In this document: in pieces, positions 1 to 8,661 of the stretch
Position numbering within the stretch: position 1 is the first letter of the stretch
Layout: every line of letters starts with the position of its first letter
The notes under the pieces: model-generated
Databases searched by the model: none
The model's input: the letters and a program-made list of their open reading frames with translations, nothing else
Told to the model about the DNA's origin: nothing
Source of the DNA: a virus
Length of the DNA: 38,642 bases
Reading direction: 5' to 3' (one strand)
Virus record (IMG/VR): IMGVR_UViG_3300046836_000508
Coordinates: 1-38,642 of that record
Program-made: the position numbers and the translations under genes

Positions 1-1752
1 CGTGATTTCATGCAGAGAGTTGGGGAGTATGAAGAACTCCAGATTGTCGGCGAAGGCTCGTGCGCGTGTGATTTTATCGTGCATGGAGGGGAAGTCTGGA
101 TTCTCACCAGGTAAGTGAGAAGGAACAATCTGCGATGGATCATAGTCAAATACTTGCGGAGTCACGCCGTCGATGCCGACGATCTGCATTACGCGAGGTG
201 TCGTGTAGTACTGGAGTACATTGTATTTCGTCATTATACCAAGGTCGCGCATGGGCGGTTCCATCGAACGGGACATGTCTTCGATGATGGGACCGTTGGC
301 TTCGAGGATCTTTTCGATGTCGTCCATGGAACCGACTGCGCGGAGCTTGGCAAGGGCTTGCATGTCAGAGATGGCCATTTGAGAATCGAGGGCGGATTCG
401 AGATATTGAATCATGGCCATCGATTCGGGCGTGATCTTTAAGACCTCGGGCGGTACAACAGGTCGGAAGGGCTCGCCGTCCATGGCAGAGCCGTCATAAC
501 CGATACGCGCTCGAGGCATCATGGGATCGAAGGCTTTGGCTTCCTTGGCAGCGACGGCGTTGGAATCGAACGCTAAGGGCATATCTAATTGCGCGGCCGC
601 TTTATCCATATTGCCGCGAGCGAGCTGCTTAATCGCTTCGTTGATCTCGAACCCATCGTTGACCAAAGAGAAGCCAAGTGGTTCCCATGGATATTCGTCA
701 AGAGCAAAGGATACGCCGGGGAACATGCCATGCCAATCGAAGCCGGGTCCGTCATACATGACCACTTGATCAGAGGCGATCATTAAACGGCGGTAAGGGT
801 AGAGACGTGCATCATTTTCGTTGGCTTTACGGTAAGTAGGAGAGCCGGATTTCGGATCGCTGCCGGTGGGAATGTCCTGACCAACGTAGGGAACCGTATA
901 CGCCCAGGAGGAACCAGGCTCGCCCATGGGGATGGGATTCTTCGTTGTGTTGATGGAGAGATCGATGATGTAGGTGCGGCGAATCGGCACGAGAAGATCG
1001 GAGAGTTGCGGGCCCGTATCACCGCGCGGACCCTTGCCGAAGATGCGCTGCACGATGTTGCCGGTTGCAGCCTTGCGTACACCATCGTTGGCGAACCAAT
1101 AGCGCGAGGAGGATGGACGCAGGCGAGATTGGAACTTGGGAAACATGCCATGCGCCATCGCAACCGGCATCATGTCGAGAATAGTCATGGCGTAGGCGGA
1201 TTGGAAGTCGTTGGAAGAGGGAAGTTGCAGAGGAAGGATACATGGGGCGCCGTAGGTGAAAAGTTTGATGTCACCGCGCCCCGTGCCGTACATATCACGG
1301 CGATACATCGGCACAACCCAGCCGCGGCAGGTGGCGGCAGCATATTGGAGGGCCTCTTTAATGGAACGGTCGGCGAAGGCGCGCAGATACCACGCGCGCG
1401 TAACCTGATTCATCATCAAGGCTTGCGATTTGTAGGCTGCATTCTCAGAGTTGTAACCCCACATGGGACGGAGTTTGGCGAGCGTTCCGGTCACTTCGCG
1501 GATGTTGCGCTTGAGACGGTTCGGATTGACCTTGGAACGGTAGGATGCGGCGGCGCCGTAGATGTCATTGCCGGAAATGACGTCGAGAGCACGCTTGTAG
1601 TTGCCTGTGCGGAAGCCACGCTGAGATTTCAACCACGCTTCGCCCTCTTCGCAGGCTTCATCGAGCCAGCCGATCTTACGTTCCTCACGAACAGCAGCTG
1701 GAGGACATTGCCACTCCTTATTCTCAGGTGAGGATTCGTTCCAGTCGGCCAT
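1..1752 (-). CDS. Phage portal (head-tail connector) protein, 3' end beyond the window
   Basis: An open frame of 584 codons runs from the ATG at 1752 to the window edge without a stop. AGGAG lies six bases before the ATG, and the start overlaps the stop of the upstream small gene. The N-terminal part is helical and rich in Asn and Arg (SKVNPNRLKRNIREV), followed by mixed alpha/beta sequence and a helical C-terminal part with acidic stretches (SMDDIEKILEANG). This layout, and the position downstream of the large terminase, fit a portal, the dodecameric ring through which DNA is packaged and ejected. The assignment rests on overall character and context rather than one diagnostic motif. A coat or minor head protein is the main alternative. 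Confidence 0.72.
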   Translation of the reverse strand, partial: MADWNESSPENKEWQCPPAAVREERKIGWLDEACEEGEAWLKSQRGFRTGNYKRALDVISGNDIYGAAASYRSKVNPNRLKRNIREVTGTLAKLRPMWGYNSENAAYKSQALMMNQVTRAWYLRAFADRSIKEALQYAAATCRGWVVPMYRRDMYGTGRGDIKLFTYGAPCILPLQLPSSNDFQSAYAMTILDMMPVAMAHGMFPKFQSRLRPSSSRYWFANDGVRKAATGNIVQRIFGKGPRGDTGPQLSDLLVPIRRTYIIDLSINTTKNPIPMGEPGSSWAYTVPYVGQDIPTGSDPKSGSPTYRKANENDARLYPYRRLMIASDQVVMYDGPGFDWHGMFPGVSFALDEYPWEPLGFSLVNDGFEINEAIKQLARGNMDKAAAQLDMPLAFDSNAVAAKEAKAFDPMMPRARIGYDGSAMDGEPFRPVVPPEVLKITPESMAMIQYLESALDSQMAISDMQALAKLRAVGSMDDIEKILEANGPIIEDMSRSMEPPMRDLGIMTKYNVLQYYTTPRVMQIVGIDGVTPQVFDYDPSQIVPSHLPGENPDFPSMHDKITRARAFADNLEFFILPNSLHEIT

Positions 1753-1925
1753 CAGGCGCTCCTGCCGTTTGCTAAAACTTCAAGGATGTGTTCGCACCAA
1801 CCGCGCCATGTATATTCAGATAAATTAGCGTTACATTGACAGCCACTCTCGCCACTCTCGCCGCCACAACCACCATCTAAAGGTTGATGATATTTCATCA
1901 GTTCAATGAGTTCTTCTTTCGACAT
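1752..1925 (-). CDS. Small Cys/Gly-rich protein, 57 aa
   Basis: It runs from an ATG at 1925, whose A is the last base of the upstream gene's TAA, to a TGA whose A is the first base of the portal ATG. It is therefore coupled to both neighbours. The middle is DGGCGGESGESGCQCN, with Cys at 20, 29, 31 and 44 (a possible metal site), flanked by a short acidic helix and an aromatic tail. I do not recognise a family. The tight one-base overlaps on both sides are the best evidence that it is translated. Confidence 0.6.
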   Translation of the reverse strand: MSKEELIELMKYHQPLDGGCGGESGESGCQCNANLSEYTWRGWCEHILEVLANGRSA

Positions 1926-2401
1926 TAAAAGTTTACTCGATCCAAATCGACGCGCTCGGAATCCACGGGACGGTCTTTCGGAGTGTCCATTTCACGCGCA
2001 TGCAGATAAGTGACGAACTCCATGTATTTCGCATGGAACTTATGACGTTTGTCGATATCGTATTTCAGATATTCACGGATGAAGTCTTTTTCATAGGGTA
2101 AGGTTTGCGAGGATACCAATGCAGCGTATAGGCGATCACGAACGGCATCGTGGTGTGGCCCGAACACCATCTCGTCATGTAGTACTTCTACGGAACGATC
2201 GGCAACCTCTTGCTCGTGAAGTGTTTTATGCAGGCGATCAACTGCGGGAAGCGAATCAGCGCCATCCCGCTCGTAGCCGGGAGGTGTAGGACAACCTGTA
2301 TAGGGCTCCATGAGCAGCCAACCCTGCGGACGTGTCGGATCAGCGTAATTACGAAAGAAAATAACGGTTTCGATGGTGCCAAACTTGCGTGCGATTCCCA
2401 T
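1925..2401 (-). CDS. Hypothetical protein, 158 aa
   Basis: The ATG at 2401 is preceded by AAGGAGCCAC, a good ribosome binding site. The first third is beta-like with aromatic residues (ETVIFFRNYADP, GWLLMEPYTGC). The rest is highly charged and helical, with several His residues (FGPHHDAVRDRLY, KYDIDKRHKFHAKYMEF). I do not recognise a family. It lies between the glycosyltransferase fusion and the portal gene in the leftward late operon, so a virion or virion-modifying role is possible but unproven. Confidence 0.6.
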   Translation of the reverse strand: MGIARKFGTIETVIFFRNYADPTRPQGWLLMEPYTGCPTPPGYERDGADSLPAVDRLHKTLHEQEVADRSVEVLHDEMVFGPHHDAVRDRLYAALVSSQTLPYEKDFIREYLKYDIDKRHKFHAKYMEFVTYLHAREMDTPKDRPVDSERVDLDRVNF

Positions 2402-2422
2402 GTGGCTCCTTTGTATACCACT

Positions 2423-4195
2423 CTATATGTCGATTAGTCCACAAGGACGGTAGTTATCCTTGAGATTGATGAGATGCGCAACGGTCCAACAAACTCGATT
2501 GGCGTTCGGTTCGGTCGTGTAGAGTCGGGTGGCTTGGAAGCGCGCGGGCGTATCGATGTACTGCGCCCAGTTGCGGTTAATGTAGTAGAGGAAGGAGTTT
2601 TCGTTCCAGAAAGTGATGTGGCGAGGGTCCTGGTAGGCACCGCGGCCGTCGGTGGATGGTACTTGGCACATGAGCCAGCCGCCGGGACGCAACACGCGGG
2701 ATATTTCCTTCATTGTTTGCATAGGATTTGGCAACATAGCAAGGGAATCTGTCGCGCGAATCACACTTGCGGAACTTTCAGGGAAATCATCTATGGTCCA
2801 TGTCGCGATATAACCATCTCGTGCGCTAGATTTGCAGCCTATCTCAAGTTTTGGGAACTGGAACTTACTATTCATTTCAGCCCATCTATCTACAATCCGT
2901 TCGATGTATTTATCGTAGACTGAATAGACTCCTCTTTGGATATCATCGTTGAAACGTAACCATGAGTTTTGTCCATGAACCCTGTAGACGTAGAGTGGCT
3001 TGTCGATGTGCAGCATCTTTGTGGCAAGGTACATGCGACAACAGAGATCGGAGTCATCGAGAATGGTCATGGACTGGTCATAACCACCTATTTGTTGGTA
3101 GATGGAGCGGCGGAATGCGCGCAGGTGGTCGGGTCCGTACCAAATGCGCGATACAGATTCAGGGGTTGGCGGGAACGACACAAATTCATCGAGTTTCTTG
3201 CCGCGGAAGGTGACCTCACGATATCGCCAGCCGAAGGATTCATCGTAGCGAGGCATCGGATCGAGCGATTCGGTGACATGGAGGGAATTCGAGTAGACGA
3301 AGCCGATAGCTTCATCCTCGAAGGCGTGCTGGACCTCGGCGATCGCGGTGGGCATCAGGAGATCATCATGGTCGAGTTCGAGAAGAATGTCTCCAGTGCA
3401 TTGTTCGCAAGCATAGGATTTCAGTGCGCCGACACGCTCGGGGGATTTGTATAGAACCATTGGCTTGACTCGTGAATCGCCAAAGTTGGTGGGCACGCCA
3501 CCGTTGTTGTAAGCGATGATCCATTCGTGGAAGTCTTGATCTTTGATGGAATCGTAGGTATCGCGCAGGTAAGCATTGGAATGTGAAGCAGTGTAGATGC
3601 TCACACGGTTGCCAGACTTCACCTCGACTAGTACACTGCCGGATGCTCCCATAACCATAATCGAACGCATATCTGGAAACACTTGGTAATTAGGGAATTG
3701 CTTGACTAATTGCTCGATGAACACGCCATCACAATCATAGCGATCCAGGTCTGGCCAGCGAGCAATCCCACGCTTGACTAAGATACTTCCAGTGTCCGCT
3801 TTCATTATTCCCGGTGGATCATTGAAGAAGTGCTTGCCGAATTGTGGATCGGCATGGTCAATGGGAAAGAGTGCCCAGTCAGATGTGACGCACTTCATGT
3901 CTCTCAACACATTGTCATCGGCAAATACGTTGTCGTCATCTAGATGGTAGATGTAATCACCCTTAACTAGAGAGTAGGCGTTATGCCGGCAGGTATGGCC
4001 CCAATTGCGATGTGGACGATCGCAACGGATGATGCGGCGTTGCGGATGTTCGATGCGAACGAGGATGTCGGTCGAGAGTTCCGTATCGACCATAATGAGA
4101 TGTTCCCACGAGCTATTTGTCTGACGATCGACTGACTCGCAGCATTTCAGTAGAGATTCGCGCAGGACGGTTGGTGTGATTATGGAATATCTCAC
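2423..4195 (-). CDS. Three-domain protein: GT2 glycosyltransferase - GT2 glycosyltransferase - SAM methyltransferase
   Basis: The start chosen is the GTG at 4195, which overlaps the upstream TGA by four bases. An upstream start at 4333 would read 46 codons out of frame through the preceding gene. Residues about 1-190 form a GT-A fold beginning RYSIITPT, with a nucleotide-sugar/metal motif DDDN at 86-89. Residues about 197-440 form a second GT2 domain with DHDD at 275-278, DDSD at 380-383 and the typical closing YRVHGQNSW. From about 449 there is a partial class I methyltransferase (KLEIGC; LRPGGW at 502-507). GT2 enzymes move sugars from nucleotide-sugar donors. The substrate is unknown. Nearby collagen-like and beta-rich virion proteins are candidate targets, which is inference. 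Confidence 0.82.
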   Translation of the reverse strand: MRYSIITPTVLRESLLKCCESVDRQTNSSWEHLIMVDTELSTDILVRIEHPQRRIIRCDRPHRNWGHTCRHNAYSLVKGDYIYHLDDDNVFADDNVLRDMKCVTSDWALFPIDHADPQFGKHFFNDPPGIMKADTGSILVKRGIARWPDLDRYDCDGVFIEQLVKQFPNYQVFPDMRSIMVMGASGSVLVEVKSGNRVSIYTASHSNAYLRDTYDSIKDQDFHEWIIAYNNGGVPTNFGDSRVKPMVLYKSPERVGALKSYACEQCTGDILLELDHDDLLMPTAIAEVQHAFEDEAIGFVYSNSLHVTESLDPMPRYDESFGWRYREVTFRGKKLDEFVSFPPTPESVSRIWYGPDHLRAFRRSIYQQIGGYDQSMTILDDSDLCCRMYLATKMLHIDKPLYVYRVHGQNSWLRFNDDIQRGVYSVYDKYIERIVDRWAEMNSKFQFPKLEIGCKSSARDGYIATWTIDDFPESSASVIRATDSLAMLPNPMQTMKEISRVLRPGGWLMCQVPSTDGRGAYQDPRHITFWNENSFLYYINRNWAQYIDTPARFQATRLYTTEPNANRVCWTVAHLINLKDNYRPCGLIDI

Positions 4196-4749
4196 TGAGC
4201 ACACCAAATCGTATCGCAGGCTACTCGTGCATCGGGGATAAGGCTGCGCACCGCGGCGGCTACTTCTGGGCAACGTGGATCGTTGAAGTCGTGGCCACAA
4301 AGGAGTCCGGTCGGGCGCAGGAGAGGTCGCCATGTGAAAATGTCCTCACACACAGAGTTGTAAGAGTGGTCTGCATCGAGAAAGATCATGTCGAAGGTTA
4401 GCATGTTCGATTTGAGCAGGCTGGCTGCGGCCTTGGAAGTCATGCGCAGCGCTAGGAGCTTGCCGCCGAGATGGTCGCGCAAATTGTATTGGAACTCTTG
4501 CAAGAGCCAGTCAGGACGCGAGTAGAGTTCGAGTTCACGGTCAGCGACGGTCCAGCTGTCTTCATATCCGATCGCATTGTCGTCCCAGGTATCCACGGCG
4601 AAGATATGCCCGCGCGTGTTGTCGGCAAGAACTTTCGTTGTGCGGCCACGCCATGAGCCGACTTCCACAATAGAGAAATATCCCTTGGCAGTGTCAGCCA
4701 GCCAGGCGAGTTCTTTTTCGCTCATCCATCCAGGGATGCTAGTACTCAA
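4192..4749 (-). CDS. Class I SAM-dependent methyltransferase (Methyltransf_24-like)
   Basis: The sequence shows the SAM-binding motif I EVGSWRGRT near residue 29, the acidic AVDTWD near 51, and FLDADHSYNSV near 123, the metal/SAM signature of the Methyltransf_24/CmcI-like group. The family usually begins with an IPGW motif, which is present just after the chosen TTG at 4749 (GGAG nine bases upstream). An ATG at 4725 is the alternative. An earlier start at 4851 would lie inside the previous gene. It ends in a GTGA overlap with the glycosyltransferase fusion, so the two are probably translated together and may modify the same glycan or protein. Confidence 0.8.
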   Translation of the reverse strand: MSTSIPGWMSEKELAWLADTAKGYFSIVEVGSWRGRTTKVLADNTRGHIFAVDTWDDNAIGYEDSWTVADRELELYSRPDWLLQEFQYNLRDHLGGKLLALRMTSKAAASLLKSNMLTFDMIFLDADHSYNSVCEDIFTWRPLLRPTGLLCGHDFNDPRCPEVAAAVRSLIPDARVACDTIWCAQ

Positions 4750-6022
4750 GTGAAATGTCTCCGGTGGATTCCTGTGCGATACCACCAGTGAGGCTGTTTT
4801 CCATTTGAATGTGACCTGCGGCTGGCTGAACTGCCCATTTAAAGGTGGCAACGTGCATAATCCAGGCGACAGATGTGGTTAAGGTTGCGAGTCCTTGGTA
4901 GGCAGCTCCCACTTGCACGCTACGATCGAACATGCATTGCCCTTCTGCGTTGGTCTGTCGTTTCACAAAGTTGGTTCCCGCACTGACGCTGACACCTAAG
5001 TCGTCTTCAATGCAGACAATGAGTTCACAAGGAACGGCTGTAACCGCAGTCAGGTTACTGGTAATGGCTGTACCTGTTCCAGTGTTAGGCGCGGATGGAG
5101 AAGCATCGAATGCGCTGGTGGCCATGCCTCCATATTCTGCGACGGATACGCCGCGACCGTTGGTGTTCGATGCGGATTTGGTTAAGGTGACAGTGGTGGC
5201 TGATCCTCCGATGATGTTTTGCGCGTACCAGAAGTATTCACGCTGTACAGAGCCCCAGTTGGTGGGATTGCCGGGAAATCCGGTGAAGGTGTCCACTTTA
5301 TCATCGGCGATGGTCATCGTTTCGGATTGGACGGATAAGCCTCCACTGACCACAAGGAGATTTCCCGCAGCGCTGATTCCGGGGAGAGATGCAGCGACTG
5401 TGTTTCCGCTGACAGAAGTGAATACTTGATTGGCAAACTGAACCAGCTCCGCTTCGGTCTGGAAGGTTATGTTCTCGGTGAATTGCACCCAGGTATCACC
5501 GTCAGCGGCTGCGGTCTTGCCGCCATAGTCGAGGGTGACGGTTTGGCTGCCACCCATCGTGCCGACGTTGGTGACATACCAGGTGATTACAATGCGGTCG
5601 TTGACGCCGATGATGGTGGAGGTGGGGGCAGCATCAGTCCAGTTCTGAACTGCGGCGGAAGTGGTGAGTTCAACGCCCTTAGAAGTATCAGAGATGACGG
5701 TTCCGTCTGACCAACGAGAGTGAATGCAACGCATTCCGGCATTGGCGAGGTTGTTCGATTCCAGTGCCCAGCAGTTGTTGGTAATGGTGCCTGAGATGGT
5801 GACGGCTGCGGCTAAGGGAGGAGAAATAAACTGGAGGATGGCTCCGCCGGCCGTCTTGGTACATTGAATTTTTGTGCCGGATGCGACGGTATTGGTAATG
5901 GAAGTGATGAAGGTGAGAACTTGAGCGGTCACGCTGGCATAGCTGTAAGTTGGATTGGACGCAAATTGATTGGTCAGATTGGCGGAGGACTGGAACTGTT
6001 TCATAAAGAGCTTGGTGGCCAT
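4739..6022 (-). CDS. Beta-rich putative virion surface or tail-associated protein, 427 aa
   Basis: Almost the whole sequence is Thr/Ser/Ala/Val/Gly-rich with short alternating hydrophobic stretches, as in beta-sandwich decoration or fibre proteins. It has no signal peptide after MATKLFMKQF. The segment FENITFQTE- to -VSVAEYGGM resembles the repetitive strands seen in metagenomic phage surface proteins. It lies between collagen-like fibre genes and sugar- and methyl-transfer genes. The assignment is by composition and location; no catalytic motif is visible. The ribosome binding site before the ATG is weak. Confidence 0.6.
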   Translation of the reverse strand: MATKLFMKQFQSSANLTNQFASNPTYSYASVTAQVLTFITSITNTVASGTKIQCTKTAGGAILQFISPPLAAAVTISGTITNNCWALESNNLANAGMRCIHSRWSDGTVISDTSKGVELTTSAAVQNWTDAAPTSTIIGVNDRIVITWYVTNVGTMGGSQTVTLDYGGKTAAADGDTWVQFTENITFQTEAELVQFANQVFTSVSGNTVAASLPGISAAGNLLVVSGGLSVQSETMTIADDKVDTFTGFPGNPTNWGSVQREYFWYAQNIIGGSATTVTLTKSASNTNGRGVSVAEYGGMATSAFDASPSAPNTGTGTAITSNLTAVTAVPCELIVCIEDDLGVSVSAGTNFVKRQTNAEGQCMFDRSVQVGAAYQGLATLTTSVAWIMHVATFKWAVQPAAGHIQMENSLTGGIAQESTGDISLEY

Positions 6023-6025
6023 TTG

Positions 6026-6391
6026 TTATCTGGGGAAGTCTGAACTTAACCCACCCTCGATGAGAATAGCGGTGGTGACTGCGCTTCCAGCGATGACAAG
6101 CTGCGCTTGTATGGTCTGTCCCACGACAGGCTGCGCGCCGAACTGGAGATATTGCGGTCCTCCAGTGGCGAATCCAGCATCGGCGGTGACGGATGCGATC
6201 GGCACGAAGATACCGGAATCGAGACGGTAGAATCCTACCTTCATGGTGAAGTTGGGAGCGACCGTTCCAGTAGGAGTGAAGGTCATGCGGATGATGTCGA
6301 AGGGATTGGCTGAGAGAACGAGATTGGGAGAAGCGAATGAGCCGATGGCGAGAGTTTGCGAGGTGCGGGAGAATAGAGTTGTCTTTGCCAT
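6026..6391 (-). CDS. Small beta-rich virion-like protein, 121 aa
   Basis: The ATG at 6391 follows AAGGAG with ten bases between. The sequence (ASPNLVLSANPFDIIRMTFTP, then MKVGFYRLDSG) is low in charge and predicted to be beta-strand rich, like head-decoration or fibre-tip proteins. It is three bases upstream of the 427-residue beta-rich gene, so the two may form one structural module. No specific family recognised. Confidence 0.55.
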   Translation of the reverse strand: MAKTTLFSRTSQTLAIGSFASPNLVLSANPFDIIRMTFTPTGTVAPNFTMKVGFYRLDSGIFVPIASVTADAGFATGGPQYLQFGAQPVVGQTIQAQLVIAGSAVTTAILIEGGLSSDFPR

Positions 6392-6405
6392 CTTTGGTTC
6401 TCTCC

Positions 6406-6492
6406 TTACATTCCTTTGAACATGGCGTTGAACGCTTCGCGGAAGATACGTTTCAGTTCACGGATCTGCTTTTGAATTGTGTTGGTGGTCAT
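6406..6492 (-). CDS. Basic amphipathic micropeptide, 28 aa
   Basis: The ATG overlaps the TGA of the collagen-like gene (ATGA), and GGAG lies eight bases upstream. The product is a single basic amphipathic helix ([16 protein letters not shown]) ending at TAA just before the ribosome binding site of the next gene. Its size makes it uncertain. The overlap, ribosome binding site and helix periodicity support real translation, perhaps as a coupling leader or a small structural peptide. Confidence 0.42.
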   Translation of the reverse strand: MTTNTIQKQIRELKRIFREAFNAMFKGM

Positions 6493-7931
6493 GCGATACG
6501 CTCCACTTTGAGATAGGAATTGGCGAGGATGGCGGGCGTAACGGTGGCTTGTTTCCCTTGGATCTGGATACCGAATACACTGCCCGCGACGGTATTGGTC
6601 GTGAAGACACCATCACATTCCATCCAGCTATTGCCGACCGCACCACCGCCCTGCGCGCCTTGGATGCCAAAGCCAACAGCTAAGTAGGATTGGAATCCTG
6701 TGGCGGCGGCAACCGTTCCTTGCGGTCCCATGCTGACTTTTACGTTCATGGCGCTGCCTTGGTGGGCGCCGGATTGCGTGCATTGGAATCCCCACTGGTA
6801 GCCTTGGATGCCCACACCTTGCACGCCAATGATGGCATTGAAATGGTAGGTCGCAGATGCAGCGAGCACGGCCGTGGTTTGGCAGCCTTGAATGGAAGTG
6901 GGAGTAGTGGCGGTGGCGGAGAACTGAGCGCCTTGCACGAAGAATGCCGCCGATGGAAGATTGAAGTTGGAACCGCTGCGCGCGATGACGAGTTGATCGG
7001 AAAGAGTGCCCGGTAAGCCAGAAGACATGGCGGAGATTTTTGTGTCGCCTGCGTTACCGGCGGCTTGTGGTCCTTGCACACCTTGGGCCCCCTGCGCACC
7101 CTGAGCACCGGTTGCTCCCTGCACACCTTGCACACCTTGAACTCCCTGTGCGCCGGTCGCTCCCTGTGCTCCTTGTGGACCGGTAGCGGAGAAGCTGGCG
7201 GCAGAGTTCGCATTGTTTGTGAGAATCGCGCCCGAGAGTGGTGTGACAGTGTAATCGTAGTAGTTGGTTTGCTGCGAGGCTGCGGTCACGCTGAAAGTTG
7301 CGAAAGTCGCGGGCGTGGATTCTTGGAATGTTTCGAGTGTGGTGCCGTTTACAATGAGCGCGAGTGTGGCAGTGAGATCGTTTGTGTTGCGATCTTGGCG
7401 GGTGATATAGACGTGCGTGATCGAGCCAAAAGTTGCGTTGTTGAAGCGGATCTGACCGTTATTGGAAGTTGGTGTGGTGGTTGTAGTGCTGAAGGTATAG
7501 AGGAGCGAGACTCCTCCGGTAGAACCTTGGCTGCCCTGTGCGCCTTGTACGCCCTGAGCGCCTGTGCTGCCTTGCGCTCCGGTTGCACCTTGCACCCCTG
7601 TAGCGCCTTGGGCTCCGGTGGCCCCCTGTGAACCAGTCGCACCTTGAGCGCCCGTTGCGCCCTGCGCGCCAGTACTACCTTGAGCACCCTGCGCGCCAGT
7701 TGATCCCGTTGCGCCCTGAGCGCCCGTAGAACCCTGGGCTCCCGTGGACCCTTGCGCCCCTTGAGGTCCAGTTGAACCAGTCGATCCAGTTGCTCCTTGG
7801 ACTCCCTGTACGCCTTGCGGTCCTTGCGCGCCAGCGGCACCATTCGTACCCTGCGGTCCCTGCGGTCCCTGGGGACCTTGCGTTCCACCGCCGCCGCTGC
7901 CGCCCGGTGCGATGTAGTCGGTTATGCCCAT
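6489..7931 (-). CDS. Collagen-like fibre protein with two Gly-X-Y tracts, 480 aa
   Basis: Residues about 19-140 are about forty uninterrupted Gly-X-Y triplets dominated by GAQ, GAT, GST and GPQ. Residues 141-250 form a globular beta-rich insert. Residues 251-291 are a second collagen-like tract, and 292-480 a C-terminal domain with hydrophobic strands. Gly-X-Y tracts of this kind form trimeric collagen-like rods in phage tail fibres and decoration proteins. Pro is low and Gln/Thr high, typical of bacterial and phage collagens that lack hydroxyproline. The ATG follows the upstream stop by a few bases, without a strong ribosome binding site. Confidence 0.85.
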   Translation of the reverse strand: MGITDYIAPGGSGGGGTQGPQGPQGPQGTNGAAGAQGPQGVQGVQGATGSTGSTGPQGAQGSTGAQGSTGAQGATGSTGAQGAQGSTGAQGATGAQGATGSQGATGAQGATGVQGATGAQGSTGAQGVQGAQGSQGSTGGVSLLYTFSTTTTTPTSNNGQIRFNNATFGSITHVYITRQDRNTNDLTATLALIVNGTTLETFQESTPATFATFSVTAASQQTNYYDYTVTPLSGAILTNNANSAASFSATGPQGAQGATGAQGVQGVQGVQGATGAQGAQGAQGVQGPQAAGNAGDTKISAMSSGLPGTLSDQLVIARSGSNFNLPSAAFFVQGAQFSATATTPTSIQGCQTTAVLAASATYHFNAIIGVQGVGIQGYQWGFQCTQSGAHQGSAMNVKVSMGPQGTVAAATGFQSYLAVGFGIQGAQGGGAVGNSWMECDGVFTTNTVAGSVFGIQIQGKQATVTPAILANSYLKVERIA

Positions 7932-7935
7932 TGGA

Positions 7936-8373
7936 TTACTGGATAACCATGGTTACGAGCACGCCATCTCCGGCGTTGTCGGCGTCTACGAGGAGTTTGT
8001 AGGGCGACCATACGTTCAGGTTGATGAAGGCGGAGGAGAGGAAGAAAACCGCGCCGGGGACCATGGGTAGGATGAGCGAGCCCATGTCGTCGCGGTTGCC
8101 TGAACCGGTGGGCGTCGGTGCAATGAGGATGTACACGTTGCCGGTATTGAGTTGCGTGCCATGCGCTGCGCCGGGTTTCTGAGCGGTGATGATGAACTCT
8201 TGACAGCGTGGAGTGTATTCGGCGGAAGTTGTGGAGGTGGGAGCGTCGGGCGCGTTGTCGTTCGTGGGATCTACCAGAGACATGAACGAGACGGGCGTGC
8301 CGGGAGTAACGACGGCAATAAAACCGAGCGGCCAGAGAGGGCCATTGGGATTCTTCTGGATGGAGTTGGCCAT
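7936..8373 (-). CDS. Putative virion protein between two collagen-like genes, 145 aa
   Basis: The ATG at 8373 overlaps the TAA of the upstream collagen-like gene (TAATG). The protein is beta-rich with few charges ([35 protein letters not shown]) and ends VLVTMVIQ. Its size and position fit a small decoration or fibre-associated protein. I recognise no family. Confidence 0.55.
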   Translation of the reverse strand: MANSIQKNPNGPLWPLGFIAVVTPGTPVSFMSLVDPTNDNAPDAPTSTTSAEYTPRCQEFIITAQKPGAAHGTQLNTGNVYILIAPTPTGSGNRDDMGSLILPMVPGAVFFLSSAFINLNVWSPYKLLVDADNAGDGVLVTMVIQ

Positions 8374-8645
8374 TAGCGAGTCGCCAAGTAAACAATTTCA
8401 AGAAGTTGAACGATCAGGAGCAGATAGGTCATGTATTGGATGTGGACGGGAGCATCCTTGCCGGGAAGGCCCTGATCGCCAGTGAATCCGCGCGGGCCGC
8501 GCTCGCCATCCTTGCCCGATATACCTCTGACTCCTGGCATTCCAGGTTCACCACGATCGCCGGCAGGTCCTATCGGTCCAGCGGGACCCGTGGTGACCGT
8601 TTCGATCGTGCGAATCTCTTTCGGCTGCGGATAGACGATATTCAT
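8373..8645 (-). CDS. Short collagen-like protein with C-terminal hydrophobic helix, 90 aa
   Basis: Residues about 20-66 are Gly-X-Y triplets ([19 protein letters not shown]) richer in Pro and charged residues than the larger collagen gene. They are followed by APVHIQ and then a strongly hydrophobic segment ([16 protein letters not shown]) at the C-terminus. The hydrophobic end could trimerise the rod, insert into a membrane, or anchor it in the virion. No good Shine-Dalgarno precedes the ATG, which starts 16 bases after the terminase stop. Confidence 0.7.
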   Translation of the reverse strand: MNIVYPQPKEIRTIETVTTGPAGPIGPAGDRGEPGMPGVRGISGKDGERGPRGFTGDQGLPGKDAPVHIQYMTYLLLIVQLLEIVYLATR

Positions 8646-8661
8646 GCGTGGAAACTGTATA

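Noticed and set aside
1006-1731. Long plus-strand open frame (241 codons) opposite the portal gene
   Set aside because: It is antisense to a better gene with a good ribosome binding site, and its composition is poor.
7065-7631. Plus-strand open frame with repeated Leu-Cys and Ser sequence
   Set aside because: Complement of the Gly-X-Y codon repeats; no ribosome binding site.
7500-7880. Regular short repeats resembling a CRISPR array
   Set aside because: They are Gly-X-Y codon repeats of the collagen-like gene without spacers.
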